The notes: a model not told the origin generated them from the letters alone. A stretch of DNA of 64,000 nucleotides from Chitinophagaceae bacterium (GCA_027486835.1 JAIXOJ010000029.1:18821-82820), one strand, 5' to 3'; counted from the stretch's first letter, positions 43,571 to 53,196 are shown. Program-made: numbers and translations.

Positions 43571-46129
43571 ATGAAAATTATATGCTTGCTATCCATTCTT
43601 ATTATCGGATGGTTAACAACTCCCCTCTTTGCCCAATCATTTAAAACAGATACCGTTCATGTTTGGGGCGATTGCATTCAGTGCAGAAACAGAATTGAAA
43701 AAGCCTTGAAAATCAAGGGAGTTTCAAAGGCTGATTGGAATAAAACTACCCAATTGCTTACCGTCACTTTTGACTCGACTAAGTACACCCTATTAGCACT
43801 AGAAAACCGAATTGCCTCCGTGGGTCACGATACCCGTCATGCTACGGCACTCGTGGCTACCTATGATAAATTGCCCGGTTGCTGTCAATACACACGTACG
43901 AAAAAAGAAGGTGGCATTACCAACGCCAACACTTCTATAAGTACGTTATTTAACGTTACGGGGGTGGTGCTGGAAGAAACCGCAAAGGGTGGATTTTTAC
44001 CCATTGCCAATGCTACCATTACCAATTTGCATTCTGGAAAAGTAATCCTCTCCGACAGTTTGGGTGTGTTTACCATGCCGGTGAAAAACCTGGAAGAACA
44101 AATTGCCGTGGGTTATGTGGGCTATATCCCTGATACCTTGTCCATTAGTACTACACCGGCACTAAGAATTGTACTAAGGAATAGCAAAACCAACACTTTG
44201 CAGGAAGTGACCGTGCAATCCAGAAAATTGTTTTCCGCCTCTATTGCCACTCAAAGCGTAAGCAATACCCTCACTTTGGGATCGAAGGAAATACAAAAAG
44301 CGGCTTGCTGCAACCTTTCTGAAAGTTTTGAAACCACGCCTTCTGTAGATGTAGCCTACAGCGATGCGGTAACGGGAATTAAGCAGATTCAGTTGCTTGG
44401 ATTGTCTGGCAATTATACCCTTATCACCACAGAAAATATTCCCGATATGAAAGGGCTATCTGGCAGTTATGGAATGGCGTTTGTGCCAGGGCCTTGGTTA
44501 GAATCTATACAGATTTCTAAGGGTACAGGTTCGGTGGCCAACGGATACGAAAGCATTACTGGTCAAATAAATATTGAAGAGAAAAAGCCCGATAATGGCG
44601 AAAAACTATTGGTAAATGCTTACGCCAATATGTTTGGTCGATTGGAGGCGAATGTAAACACTACCCATCACCTGAATCCACGTTTAGGTACCACCCTTTT
44701 GGCGCATCTGGACAATACTGCTACCAAAAGAGATGAAAACAAAGATGGTTTTATGGACATGCCAAAAGGCCACCAATGGAACTTCATTAATAGATGGAAA
44801 TATACCGGTACTAACGGTTTGTTTGCCCAATGGGGCGTGAAGGCATTGAATGATGCTAGGCAGGCGGGTGCCATTGATTTTAACCCTGCAACTGACAAGC
44901 TCACCAACCACCACTACGGCGTGGGCTTTAATACGGAACAGTACGGGTTATTTGGAAAAATTGGCTATTTATTCCCACAGAAAAAATACAAAAGCATTGG
45001 TTTAATACTTTCTGCAAAAAGCTATGCTAACCAATCTTATTATGGCTTAAACAGCTATGACGGGCGACAAACCTCTTTGTACGCACAGATGATTTTTCAA
45101 TCTATTTTGGGCAATACCAACCACAAATACCGCATCGGCTGGAGTGTTGCTAACGATGATTATGTGGAAAATTTTAGCGGGCAAAACTTTCAACGCAAGG
45201 AAACCGTGGCTGGTGCTTTTGCAGAATATACTTATAGCCCCACCGCCGCTTTTTCTGCCATTGCGGGTGTTAGAACGGATTACCATAACCAATTTGGGTG
45301 GATACTCACCCCTCGATTGAACCTAAAATACAACCTCACCCCCACCACTACCCTGCGAGCATCTACTGGATCTGGGTTTAGGGTGGCGAATATTTTTGCG
45401 GAGCATACTGGGCTATTTGTAAGCAGTCGTCAGTACCAAATTGTACCACCTAAAAACAGTTATGGCTATGGATTGCAACCAGAAAAGGCTTGGAATTATG
45501 GTGCCAACCTATTGCAACAGTTTAGTTTGTTTAAACGAAAAGGCACACTAAGCTTAGATATGTATCGTACCGATTTTATCCAACAAACCATTGCCGATGT
45601 GGATGCGCATCCTCAGCAAATTTTGTTTTACGACCTGCAAGGACAATCCTTTGCTAACAGCATACAAATAGAGGGCAATTACCAACTCTTGCCTCGCTTG
45701 GATGTACGGTTGGCCTACCGTTGGTTGGATGTGCAAACCACCTATCATGGACAGCTATTACAGCAGCCAATGACCGCAAAACACCGGGCATTTGTGAATC
45801 TTGCTTATGAAACAAAAACGCATTGGAAAATGGATGTAACCACCCAATGGATTGGTGCAAAACGATTGCCCAACACAAAACAGAACCCTGTAGCTTTTCA
45901 ATTAGACGATTATTCACCCGCCTATATGCAGCTTTCGGCTCAGGTAAGCAAACAATGGGGTACACATTGGGAATGGTATTTGGGCGGTGAAAATCTTACG
46001 AATGTCAAACAATCGCAACTGTTTATCGATGCCAACCATCCTTTTGGTAATTATTTTGATGGCAGTATGGTATGGGGGCCGGTTAATGGGGGGATGGTAT
46101 ATATTGGTATGCGGTTTAAGGTGATGTAG
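43571..46129 (+). CDS. TonB-dependent outer-membrane receptor with N-terminal HMA domain (852 aa)
   Basis: Domains in order: signal peptide (to about residue 21); an HMA metal-binding domain with C35-x-x-C38 (GDCIQCRN) and C104-C105 (PGCCQY); a carboxypeptidase-regulatory-like beta-sandwich (about 123-207); a TonB plug beginning near 215 (TLGSKEIQKAACCNLSESFE, GLSGNYTLI, VANGYESITGQI); and a 22-strand-type beta barrel to the C-terminal aromatic residue region. The plug has an extra CC pair. It should import a metal or metal complex, most likely copper, across the outer membrane using TonB energy. It is the last gene of the metal cluster after the HMA and HYC_CC_PP genes, although 920 bp of repeats separates it from them. 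Confidence 0.92.
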   Translation: MKIICLLSILIIGWLTTPLFAQSFKTDTVHVWGDCIQCRNRIEKALKIKGVSKADWNKTTQLLTVTFDSTKYTLLALENRIASVGHDTRHATALVATYDKLPGCCQYTRTKKEGGITNANTSISTLFNVTGVVLEETAKGGFLPIANATITNLHSGKVILSDSLGVFTMPVKNLEEQIAVGYVGYIPDTLSISTTPALRIVLRNSKTNTLQEVTVQSRKLFSASIATQSVSNTLTLGSKEIQKAACCNLSESFETTPSVDVAYSDAVTGIKQIQLLGLSGNYTLITTENIPDMKGLSGSYGMAFVPGPWLESIQISKGTGSVANGYESITGQINIEEKKPDNGEKLLVNAYANMFGRLEANVNTTHHLNPRLGTTLLAHLDNTATKRDENKDGFMDMPKGHQWNFINRWKYTGTNGLFAQWGVKALNDARQAGAIDFNPATDKLTNHHYGVGFNTEQYGLFGKIGYLFPQKKYKSIGLILSAKSYANQSYYGLNSYDGRQTSLYAQMIFQSILGNTNHKYRIGWSVANDDYVENFSGQNFQRKETVAGAFAEYTYSPTAAFSAIAGVRTDYHNQFGWILTPRLNLKYNLTPTTTLRASTGSGFRVANIFAEHTGLFVSSRQYQIVPPKNSYGYGLQPEKAWNYGANLLQQFSLFKRKGTLSLDMYRTDFIQQTIADVDAHPQQILFYDLQGQSFANSIQIEGNYQLLPRLDVRLAYRWLDVQTTYHGQLLQQPMTAKHRAFVNLAYETKTHWKMDVTTQWIGAKRLPNTKQNPVAFQLDDYSPAYMQLSAQVSKQWGTHWEWYLGGENLTNVKQSQLFIDANHPFGNYFDGSMVWGPVNGGMVYIGMRFKVM

Positions 46130-46715
46130 GGGGGAGTTCCCGTCCTCTGCCCCCGTCCCCTAAAGGGGTGTTGTGGATCAAATGATTCATAAAGATGAAA
46201 ATTTATTGGGGATATGATCCATTTGAAAATGTAGGGGCAGACCAATGTGTCCACCCAATCCCCATTAATCTTTCGCACTGATGGTAAGTAGTAATCATGT
46301 CACCAAACCCACCAAACCCACCCAATCCACAAAAAAACATTTATACTCATGAGAAAATGGTTTGCAAAAAAAAGTCGTAATAATCTTCGTGTTTCCCTCT
46401 CTTTTGGAGAGGGTTAGGGTGAGGTCTAATTCGCAAACTATTTTCTATTCAGTATAGCAGACCGTAGGGGGCGGACCTATGTGTCCGCCCCCCAATCCCC
46501 ATTAATCATTCGCACAATTAAAATGAAATAAAATAAAACCTAAAAAACACTTCCGACCCACGATAAAAAAATCACCACCATCAAAAAAATCACAGTTCAG
46601 ACCCCCTTCCCACTAAACCATAAAACACCCACCCTCCCCAAACACCCCTTTAGGGGACGGGGGCTATAATTTCTGCCAAAATGGCGCAATTTCCCTTTTT
46701 CGTAAAAAAAACATG
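46130..46715. repeat. Intergenic region filled with dispersed repeats
   Basis: Besides the family A copy at 46342-46456, there is a direct repeat of about 48 bp (46231-46280 and 46464-46512) flanking that copy. Its second instance contains a strong hairpin GGGGCGGACCTA/TGTGTCCGCCCC. The motif CCCCGTCCCCTAAAGGGGTGT at about 46153 recurs in inverted form at about 46645. I see no gene here. Confidence 0.7.
46342..46456 (+). repeat. 115-bp inverted-repeat element (family A), copy 4
   Basis: TATACTCATGAGAAAATGG at the left and ATTCAGTATA at the right, with the CCCTCTCTTTTGGAGAGGG core. It is flanked by the two members of a direct repeat. Confidence 0.87.
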
Positions 46716-47072
46716 CCAATCTAACGACTGCAATGACCCTTCTAAAGGGTGCAATGACCCTTCTAAACACTGCAATGACCCTTCTAAATACTGCAATAAC
46801 CCTTCTAAACACTGCAATGACCTTTCTAAACACTGCAATAACCCTTCTAAACACTGCAATAACCCTTCTAAACACTGCAATGACCCTTCTAAAGGCTGCA
46901 ATGACCCTTCTAAACACTGCAATGACCCATCTAAATACTGCAACGACCTATCTAAAAACCGCAAAGCACTAACTAATTAATTCAATAGGCTTTCTAACGT
47001 CCGAGATGTGCTATCTAGCCGATGCAACTCACTATCAATTAGCGTTGCAATCCCACCTAGTCCATGAATTAG
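46716..47072. repeat. Second 21-bp tandem array with decaying units
   Basis: About 17 units of 21 bp run without a phase break. Units 2-11 (46737-46946) are near-identical (CCCTTCTAAACACTGCAATGA). The first unit and the last five or six (to 47072) keep only TCTAA/TCTAG at positions 5-9 and scattered bases. Frames on both strands stay open (NDPSKHC or TLLNTAM heptads), but none has a credible start and I do not call a gene. The array ends 136 bp upstream of the gene at 47209. Confidence 0.88.
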
Positions 47073-47208
47073 AGAAAATAAAATCGGCATCATTATCGGT
47101 TATCCACATTTTTTAAGCAAGTGTGGATAAAAAAGTATGTAAAAAGATACCGCTTCTATTCCAAGATATTGACGCAACAATTATTTTTGTGTCTTCAATT
47201 CATATAGT

Positions 47209-48159
47209 ATGGCTGCGAAGAAATTAAAGACAACCACCAAAAATGAAAATGTTATAGTTGTTGGGCGAATTATATTCGACCGATTCACCGTTGATCAACC
47301 AACAATTAAAGATAAATACCCAACATTCGATGCTCCCTATCTTGCAAAAGGAGAAGCCCTACATACTAAAGTATATGGCCTCCTTAATCCCTTCTTAATC
47401 ATCGCCAAGCAAACCCAGCTCACCCAAGAAGCAGACGACAAACAAGATTATCTAATTAGAGAACTCTACACCTTCGAAGGCCACCTTAACAGAGCAGAGG
47501 GTTTAACAGTTGACAAAAAGAATGCACAGCTTTCAGCTATCCGCTCAGCTAGGCACCGTGGAAATGTAGAAGGGGTAATAGACGGAATAAACAAGTTCGG
47601 TCAATTTTGTGCAGATGGAGAAAATAGTACTAAGCTAGAGGCAAAGGGGATGAAAAAAGATTTTCCCAAAACAATAGCAGATATAGGTAAATGGTTGCTC
47701 AATTACAAAAGTGAGTACGCAAAGCTAGATCAGCAATGTGCCGACTTGATAAACGACAACCACGAAGACATCAATAATTATTGGCAGATGCTTACAGACA
47801 TCTGCGATGCGGGCAAACGTACCTTCAAAGGAATAGATGATGACAAGGTGGCCAAGTACACCATGGAAAAAATAAAGGCAGAAGTAACCCGCGACCTCAA
47901 GTTAAACGCCATCACAGGAAACATCACTTTCAATGGCAAACCAGTTTTAGGCGCAATCATAGAACTACTTCCCCTCACCGCAGGTCGCCGCCGCACCAGC
48001 AAGTCTAAAAAAACAGGCATCTACGGTATGGACTCCATCACCCCAGCAAAATACATCGCCAACGTAATCACCAAGAAATTCCCCAAATTCACCACCGAAA
48101 TAGAAATTGAACCCCGCCAAACACTCACCCTTAATGTGGAGTTGAACCAAGGGAAATAG
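47209..48159 (+). CDS. Helical protein with C-terminal carboxypeptidase-regulatory-like domain (316 aa)
   Basis: There is no signal peptide (MAAKKLKTTTKNENV). Residues about 20-230 are charged and helical (GHLNRAEGLTVDKKNAQLSA, DDDKVAKYTMEKIKAEV), and the last 85 residues form a small beta-sandwich like the CarboxypepD_reg fold (GNITFNGKPVLGAIIELLPL ... SITPAKYIANVITKKF ... LTLNVEL). That fold is normally exported, so its presence in a protein without an export signal is unusual. I do not recognise the N-terminal region. It is preceded by the 21-bp array and has its own terminator, so it appears monocistronic. Confidence 0.75.
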   Translation: MAAKKLKTTTKNENVIVVGRIIFDRFTVDQPTIKDKYPTFDAPYLAKGEALHTKVYGLLNPFLIIAKQTQLTQEADDKQDYLIRELYTFEGHLNRAEGLTVDKKNAQLSAIRSARHRGNVEGVIDGINKFGQFCADGENSTKLEAKGMKKDFPKTIADIGKWLLNYKSEYAKLDQQCADLINDNHEDINNYWQMLTDICDAGKRTFKGIDDDKVAKYTMEKIKAEVTRDLKLNAITGNITFNGKPVLGAIIELLPLTAGRRRTSKSKKTGIYGMDSITPAKYIANVITKKFPKFTTEIEIEPRQTLTLNVELNQGK

Positions 48160-48222
48160 GAATCATTACATTTAGCTGTCTAGTTCAGCGAAAAGAATAG
48201 AGTTTACGTACCTAGCTTAGGG

Positions 48223-48256
48223 AAATGGGATTTGTAGAAAATCCCATTTTTTTTTT
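48223..48256 (+). terminator. Rho-independent terminator
   Basis: AAATGGGATTT / AAATCCCATTT forms an 11-bp perfect stem with a five-base loop followed by a run of T. It lies 64 bases after the stop codon at 48159. Confidence 0.88.
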
Positions 48257-48433
48257 GTGGATTATCTATTCTACTTTGTTTGGTGTAGCCTGTAATAAAT
48301 AGGATTTGGAAATCCCATTTATCTTTTTTGGTTAGAAGCGCTAGGCTAACATTTTGCCCTTCGGATTTTTTTATTTGAGATAACAGAATCTAAATTTGCA
48401 CTTAATCTTTTAAATATAAATATATAATAAGTT

Positions 48434-50143
48434 ATGGACAGAATTACAGAAAGTTTGATTAAAGAACTTCTTACAAACCTTGAACTAACAACTGAAGGAG
48501 AATCAAAAGATTTTGAGAAACTTGTAAATTATACAATTGTTTCAACTGAATACAACAAAACTTTTGACATTGATACTGTTACAATTGGTGAAGGTGGCGA
48601 CACTGGTATTGACGGAATAGCGATGATAGTAAATGGACAACTTATCGAGTCAACTGATGAAATTGATGATTTGTTAGATAAAAATAATTTTTTAGAAATA
48701 GAATATATTTTCATTCAATCGAAAACATCCTCAAGTTTCGACAGTGGGGACATGAATACTTTCTTTTTTGGCGTCCAAGATTTCTTTTCCGTCAAACCAA
48801 GATTAGTAAGAAATGAAGATGTAAAACGAATAGCCGAGATTTCAAATTTTCTTTTTCAGAAAGCCCCGAAATTTCGTGAGAATCCTTCCTTAAAACTGTT
48901 TTATGTAACCACGGGCAAATGGGTGGATGATGTTAATTTGAAGGCAGTTGTAGATAATAGCCTAAGTTCATTAGAACAAACAAATCTTTTTGAAAATATA
49001 AAATTCTCTCCTTTTGGCGCAAGAGAGTTAGCTACAGCTTACCGAAAGACGAAGGAGTCTGTTTCAACAACAATTACTTTTAATAATCGTGTTACAATAC
49101 CAAAAATATCTGGAGTTTCACAAGCATACATTGGACTCATTCCTTTTAGTGAGTTCCTGAAAATTGTAGCTGATGAATCAGATGTATTGCGAAATGTTTT
49201 TGAAGACAATGTTCGAGATTTTCAAGGAGACAACAATGATGTAAATGGTGGTATAGCCTCAACATTGACAAGTGCAGACTCAGAAATATTCAGTGTTTTA
49301 AATAATGGAGTTACTATTGTTGCAAGTTCAATATCACCAACTGGTGATCAATTTACAATTACCGACTATCAGATTGTAAACGGATGTCAAACTAGCAATG
49401 TACTTTATAATAACAGAAAAGGAGACTTTATTGGAAAAGTAAGTGTCCCTATTAAGTTAATTGCCACTACAGATGATGAGGTAAAAACAAGAATTACTCT
49501 TGCAACAAATAATCAAACGCCAATCAAGAAAGAGCAATTGGCTTCCTTAACCCAATTTCAGAGAAGCCTAGAACAGTATTATAATTCTTTCAATGGAGAA
49601 CACAAAATATATTATGAGAGAAGAGCTAAGCAATATAATTCAGACAATAGTGTAATAAAATCTAGAATTATTACAGTCCCATTTCAAATCAAGTCTTTTG
49701 CAGCAATGTTTTTAGATGAGCCTCATAACGTAACAAGCTTTTTTGGAACGATTGTAAGGAAGCTAAATGAAGGTAAAGCAACTATTTTCGGAGCTGATCA
49801 TATATTTTCACCTTATTATACTAGTGCATATTGTTATTTTAAATTAGAATCTTTTTTTAGAAAAGGAGTAATAGATTCATCATTTAAAAAAGTAAGATTT
49901 CATATTTTAATGCTATTCAGATTAATCAATACTAAAGGTATTGAAATGCCACCTTTCAATAGCAAAAAAATGGAAAAATACTGCGATATTTTACTAAAAG
50001 TCATCTATGATGATGATAAAGCTTTGAAGACTTTCCAAAATTGTATTGACATTATTGAGAACTCTGGTTTCGACAAGTCAGATAAGCAGAATTTAAAATT
50101 AGTTCCAAAAACCAAAATCCTGATTGATAGTGCTAACAAATGA
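48434..50143 (+). CDS. AIPR-family abortive infection protein (569 aa)
   Basis: The central region contains the AIPR signature: EIFSVLNNGVTIVASSI followed by ITDYQIVNGCQTSNVLYNN and later TNNQTPIKKEQLASL. The N-terminal 170 residues include GGDTGIDGIAM and EYIFIQSKTSS, which resembles a restriction-endonuclease-like fold (D...QSK). The family is named for abortive phage infection proteins and is present in many defense islands. It is cytoplasmic. The gene stands alone; a macro-domain gene lies 730 bases downstream. Its AT-rich codon use agrees with mobile defense content. Confidence 0.85.
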   Translation: MDRITESLIKELLTNLELTTEGESKDFEKLVNYTIVSTEYNKTFDIDTVTIGEGGDTGIDGIAMIVNGQLIESTDEIDDLLDKNNFLEIEYIFIQSKTSSSFDSGDMNTFFFGVQDFFSVKPRLVRNEDVKRIAEISNFLFQKAPKFRENPSLKLFYVTTGKWVDDVNLKAVVDNSLSSLEQTNLFENIKFSPFGARELATAYRKTKESVSTTITFNNRVTIPKISGVSQAYIGLIPFSEFLKIVADESDVLRNVFEDNVRDFQGDNNDVNGGIASTLTSADSEIFSVLNNGVTIVASSISPTGDQFTITDYQIVNGCQTSNVLYNNRKGDFIGKVSVPIKLIATTDDEVKTRITLATNNQTPIKKEQLASLTQFQRSLEQYYNSFNGEHKIYYERRAKQYNSDNSVIKSRIITVPFQIKSFAAMFLDEPHNVTSFFGTIVRKLNEGKATIFGADHIFSPYYTSAYCYFKLESFFRKGVIDSSFKKVRFHILMLFRLINTKGIEMPPFNSKKMEKYCDILLKVIYDDDKALKTFQNCIDIIENSGFDKSDKQNLKLVPKTKILIDSANK

Positions 50144-50431
50144 AACTGCCCTTGATGAGGTTTTTGCAGAATTGCGTTCCAATGGTTTCGTCTTTAAATT
50201 TGTTCTAAATTTATAATTCAATTGGCAATTGGCTTTTGATGTTTTTAAAATGACTATGTAAGAAAAAATACTCGCTAGAAGTCTGATTCGGAAACAGTTG
50301 AAAGCATGGCAAGGTAATCGACAATTTCAACTGGCTTCAACTGGCGCGAGTGTTCAGCATAGCTGGTCACTCGTGTCTAATAAATAAGCCAGTTTGTAAC
50401 TGGCATTCGCTAAGATATAAACATTCCGCTG

Positions 50432-50460
50432 GGCGAGATGTTAGCGCAGCGCATCTCGCC
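50432..50460. repeat. 9-bp perfect hairpin
   Basis: GGCGAGATG / CATCTCGCC pairs perfectly around an 11-base loop (TTAGCGCAGCG). No T-run follows. Confidence 0.55.
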
Positions 50461-50649
50461 TAAACAGATAAAAGGGATTTCCAAATCCCAGTAGCAGTTA
50501 ACGATGATAAAGTATAGACCCGCTAACACGATTTTCCATCTAATCATATCACTCGTACAAACAAGTAAACCAACTTGCATAAAACGTGATAGCTAGCTGT
50601 CTTTGGTTGTTAGTTACGCATTGTCGAATATACCTCGGTGGTTGAGCCT

Positions 50650-50702
50650 GTCGAATATACTTCGGTGGTTGAGCCCGTCGAAACCACCGAAGTATATTCG
50701 AC
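50650..50702. repeat. 21-bp perfect inverted repeat (REP-like)
   Basis: GTCGAATATACTTCGGTGGTT (50650-50670) is the exact reverse complement of 50682-50702, with loop GAGCCCGTCGA. A direct copy of the left arm plus loop (with one or two changes) precedes it at about 50624-50650, so the unit has expanded in tandem. Confidence 0.8.
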
Positions 50703-50871
50703 ATACCTCTGAAAGCCTACAGGTTAACTCATCCAGCCTAAACAGAAAATTTGGATTATAGATAAAACAGTTGCACTATTGCAATTGCACGCTTCAATTT
50801 TATGGTAACTGTACCTGATTCAGTACACTTCGGCAAGCCACTTTGGGATAGGGCTATTCAAATAAAACAAA

Positions 50872-51396
50872 ATGATAAAAATAATTCAAGGGGATATTAC
50901 CAAAATAGACGTTGACGCCGTAGTAAATGCTGCCAATACCTCTCTATTGGGTGGTGGTGGAGTGGATGGTGCCATACACAGGGTAGGCGGTAAAGAAATT
51001 TTAGACGATTGTAGGAAAATAAGAGCAAGACAAGGCGGTTGTGGTGTAGGCGAGGCGGTAATTACCACCGCAGGTAAGCTACCTGCCAAGTATGTTATTC
51101 ATACCGTTGGCCCAGTTTGGCAAGGGGGTAATCACCAAGAAGATACCCTATTAACAAATGCCTATACCAATAGCTTGAATCTAGCGGTTGCAAATAATGT
51201 TCATTCAATAGCATTTCCAAATATTAGTACTGGTATTTATTCTTTTCCAAAAGAACGAGCAGCCAAAATTGCCTTAAAAACTGTTGCCGCCTATCTACAA
51301 CAACAAACTATCATTAAGGAAGTCCTATTCGTGTGCTTTGATCAAGAAAATTTTGACCTATACAATGGCCTAATCGATAACCCTAGTTGCTCGTAA
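50872..51396 (+). CDS. ymdB: Macro-domain protein, O-acetyl-ADP-ribose deacetylase type (174 aa)
   Basis: The protein is a single macro domain with the family motifs of the YmdB/MacroD group: [18 protein letters not shown], the [14 protein letters not shown] loop, [17 protein letters not shown], and [14 protein letters not shown]. The VNAAN Asn and the GVDGAIH Asp expected for hydrolase activity are both present, and length is as usual. It should remove ADP-ribose from O-acetyl-ADP-ribose or mono-ADP-ribosylated protein in the cytoplasm. It is monocistronic. The gene symbol is by homology class only. Confidence 0.92.
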   Translation: MIKIIQGDITKIDVDAVVNAANTSLLGGGGVDGAIHRVGGKEILDDCRKIRARQGGCGVGEAVITTAGKLPAKYVIHTVGPVWQGGNHQEDTLLTNAYTNSLNLAVANNVHSIAFPNISTGIYSFPKERAAKIALKTVAAYLQQQTIIKEVLFVCFDQENFDLYNGLIDNPSCS

Positions 51397-51614
51397 TTTA
51401 GATAATTGCCCACCTACCTAGTGAGCAGTTATCGTTTGTAAAAGTCGTTATGGGGGGCTTCGTTTTATTCGCTTATGGTATTTAAACCTGTAAATAGCAG
51501 TTACAGAGAAAATGCAATCGCATAGAATTTAGTAATAGGTTGACTGATCATTTAATATATATTGCGACTCTTTTACAACCAGTTCTTTAACCTCCTTCAT
51601 TTAAAAAAAAGTAC

Positions 51615-52436
51615 GTGAAGTTTAAACATTTACTCCACATCGTTTTATTGCTTGTATGTGCCAGTGCTAGTGCGCAAAAATGTTACATCAAGCCATCCAT
51701 TAGATACAACGGTACGCTTGCTTTGCAGCCCTCACCCGTTTTTTTTCAACTTACTATTCCTGTGGGTAGGGGCAACTACTTTTACATTTATCCAACTGGA
51801 AACATCTCTTTGGCAAAAGGGGGGCAATATGGACTTTCAGTGGGCAAAGAGGTGTATAAGGGGTTAGGACTTGAATTAAGTGTTGCTTATTTCAGCAATT
51901 CCTATACTCATAGTAATGATATTGCTAGTCGTAATTCTACTGGTAATGTTCAACAATTGATTACGGATTGGCATTTTAAATCTGTAAATTTATATCCTAC
52001 CATTTTTCTAAATAAAGACTATGGAAAGTCAAACTATATTGGAAAGTTTAGTACCGTAGTTGGCTATTCATGTTTACTTAATTCAGAAACCTACTCAAAC
52101 TATTCAGAAACATACACACTTAAACCTAGAATTAGCTTGGGATATGCATTTGGATTTGAGTACAATTACCAAATAAGCAAGCAGTTTAGTTTAGTTGGGG
52201 AGTGTGGAATTGAAACTTATACCTATACACCCAGAAAAGGAAATTTGAAAAGTATTATTTCCCGCGGAGAATCTGTTTCTCTTGATAATATTGATACCCA
52301 AAAAAAAGAGATTGATTATGTTAGTGAAATAAAAGATTACGAAAATACCCAGGATAAGCCATTACAAAGATTTAAAGAGTCAATCGTAATCAATCAATAT
52401 TTTATGAGTTTAGGTTGTAAAATAAATTTGAAATAG
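51615..52436 (+). CDS. Exported outer-membrane beta-barrel-like protein (273 aa)
   Basis: Initiation is at a GTG (51615), which gives a signal peptide of about 20 residues (MKFKHLLHIVLLLVCASASAQ). The mature part alternates aromatic and polar residues (YFYIYPTGNISLAKGGQYGL, LGYAFGFEYNYQIS) and ends with FMSLGCKINLK, a hydrophobic C-terminal strand, consistent with a small outer-membrane barrel. The next gene starts one base after the stop codon and encodes a similar protein, so they form an operon. Function and substrate are unknown. Confidence 0.75.
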   Translation: MKFKHLLHIVLLLVCASASAQKCYIKPSIRYNGTLALQPSPVFFQLTIPVGRGNYFYIYPTGNISLAKGGQYGLSVGKEVYKGLGLELSVAYFSNSYTHSNDIASRNSTGNVQQLITDWHFKSVNLYPTIFLNKDYGKSNYIGKFSTVVGYSCLLNSETYSNYSETYTLKPRISLGYAFGFEYNYQISKQFSLVGECGIETYTYTPRKGNLKSIISRGESVSLDNIDTQKKEIDYVSEIKDYENTQDKPLQRFKESIVINQYFMSLGCKINLK

Positions 52437-52437
52437 T

Positions 52438-53196
52438 ATGAAAAAAATATTCCTAAATTTTATAGTTATTGTTGTGTTAAGCAGCTGTATAGTTACCACC
52501 AAGGCACAACTTTACCTTAAGGCTTTTACAGGTTACTCATTCTGTTCGTACCCAATTACTTATGCGATTTTTCAGGAAACAATTAATAATTCTGTTTCTG
52601 CAAAATCATTTAAATACAAACCTGGCAATGGTTTGCAAATAGGTTTAGTTGGAGGATATGACATCAACTCAACTATAGGAGTTGAAATAAGTGCAAACTT
52701 TATTGTACCTCATACCCAAAAAGGACAGTACCAGTTTTCAAAAGATTTTGTAGGTAGAGTAACTGCCTTTGATTTGCAAAGCATAAATAAAGTGTATAAT
52801 TTTTCATCAATGCTTGTCTATACGATTCCATGCAAAAAGAAAGCAAATATTTATATCAAAGCGGGACCCAATTTCCTGCTACACGACACCAAATTGAATA
52901 ATACAATCACCGAATATGACAAGGATAATAAAATCATAGAAACTATAGAGGCTGAAAAAACCATTAAGGGTAAGATAAATATAGGCTTTCAGGGAGCAAT
53001 AGGCGTCTGTTTTAAACAAACGAAAAGGGTTTCTTTTTTTAGTGAATTCAATATCATTAACTCCAATTATCTATATAAAAACTACACCTATACGGAGGGG
53101 AATTATAATAAATCAGAAGACATATCGGAAAGGATTATTTACAACAGTTTAGCCTTTAATGTGGGGGTAAAATACAATTTGACAGGTAGCAAATAA
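52438..53196 (+). CDS. Exported outer-membrane beta-barrel-like protein, operon partner (252 aa)
   Basis: A signal peptide (MKKIFLNFIVIVVLSSCIVTTKAQ) is followed by typical barrel strands (LYLKAFTGYSFCSY, GLQIGLVGGYDINSTIGVEI, SMLVYTIPCKKKANIYIKAG) and a final VGVKYNLTGSK. The SSC in the signal region could allow lipidation, but the AQ cleavage site looks better. It starts one base after the stop codon of the preceding barrel gene; the two probably arose by duplication and diverged. The porin-like fold is visible but the function is not. Confidence 0.75.
   Translation: MKKIFLNFIVIVVLSSCIVTTKAQLYLKAFTGYSFCSYPITYAIFQETINNSVSAKSFKYKPGNGLQIGLVGGYDINSTIGVEISANFIVPHTQKGQYQFSKDFVGRVTAFDLQSINKVYNFSSMLVYTIPCKKKANIYIKAGPNFLLHDTKLNNTITEYDKDNKIIETIEAEKTIKGKINIGFQGAIGVCFKQTKRVSFFSEFNIINSNYLYKNYTYTEGNYNKSEDISERIIYNSLAFNVGVKYNLTGSK

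Larger units (their letters stand above)
50144..50871. other. Gene-free stretch with palindromic elements
   Basis: About 730 bp between the AIPR and macro-domain genes without a credible gene. It holds two hairpins listed separately (50432-50460 and 50650-50702) and a GGGATTT-CC-AAATCCC palindrome at about 50470-50485. Confidence 0.6.

Noticed and set aside
44668..45965. Minus-strand frames inside the TonB receptor gene
   Set aside because: Antisense shadows of a clear long gene.
46597..46980. Overlapping frames on both strands with NDPSKHC, TLLNTAM or FRRVIAV heptads
   Set aside because: Several frames on both strands are open at once, which is explained by the 21-bp tandem repeat rather than by coding selection.
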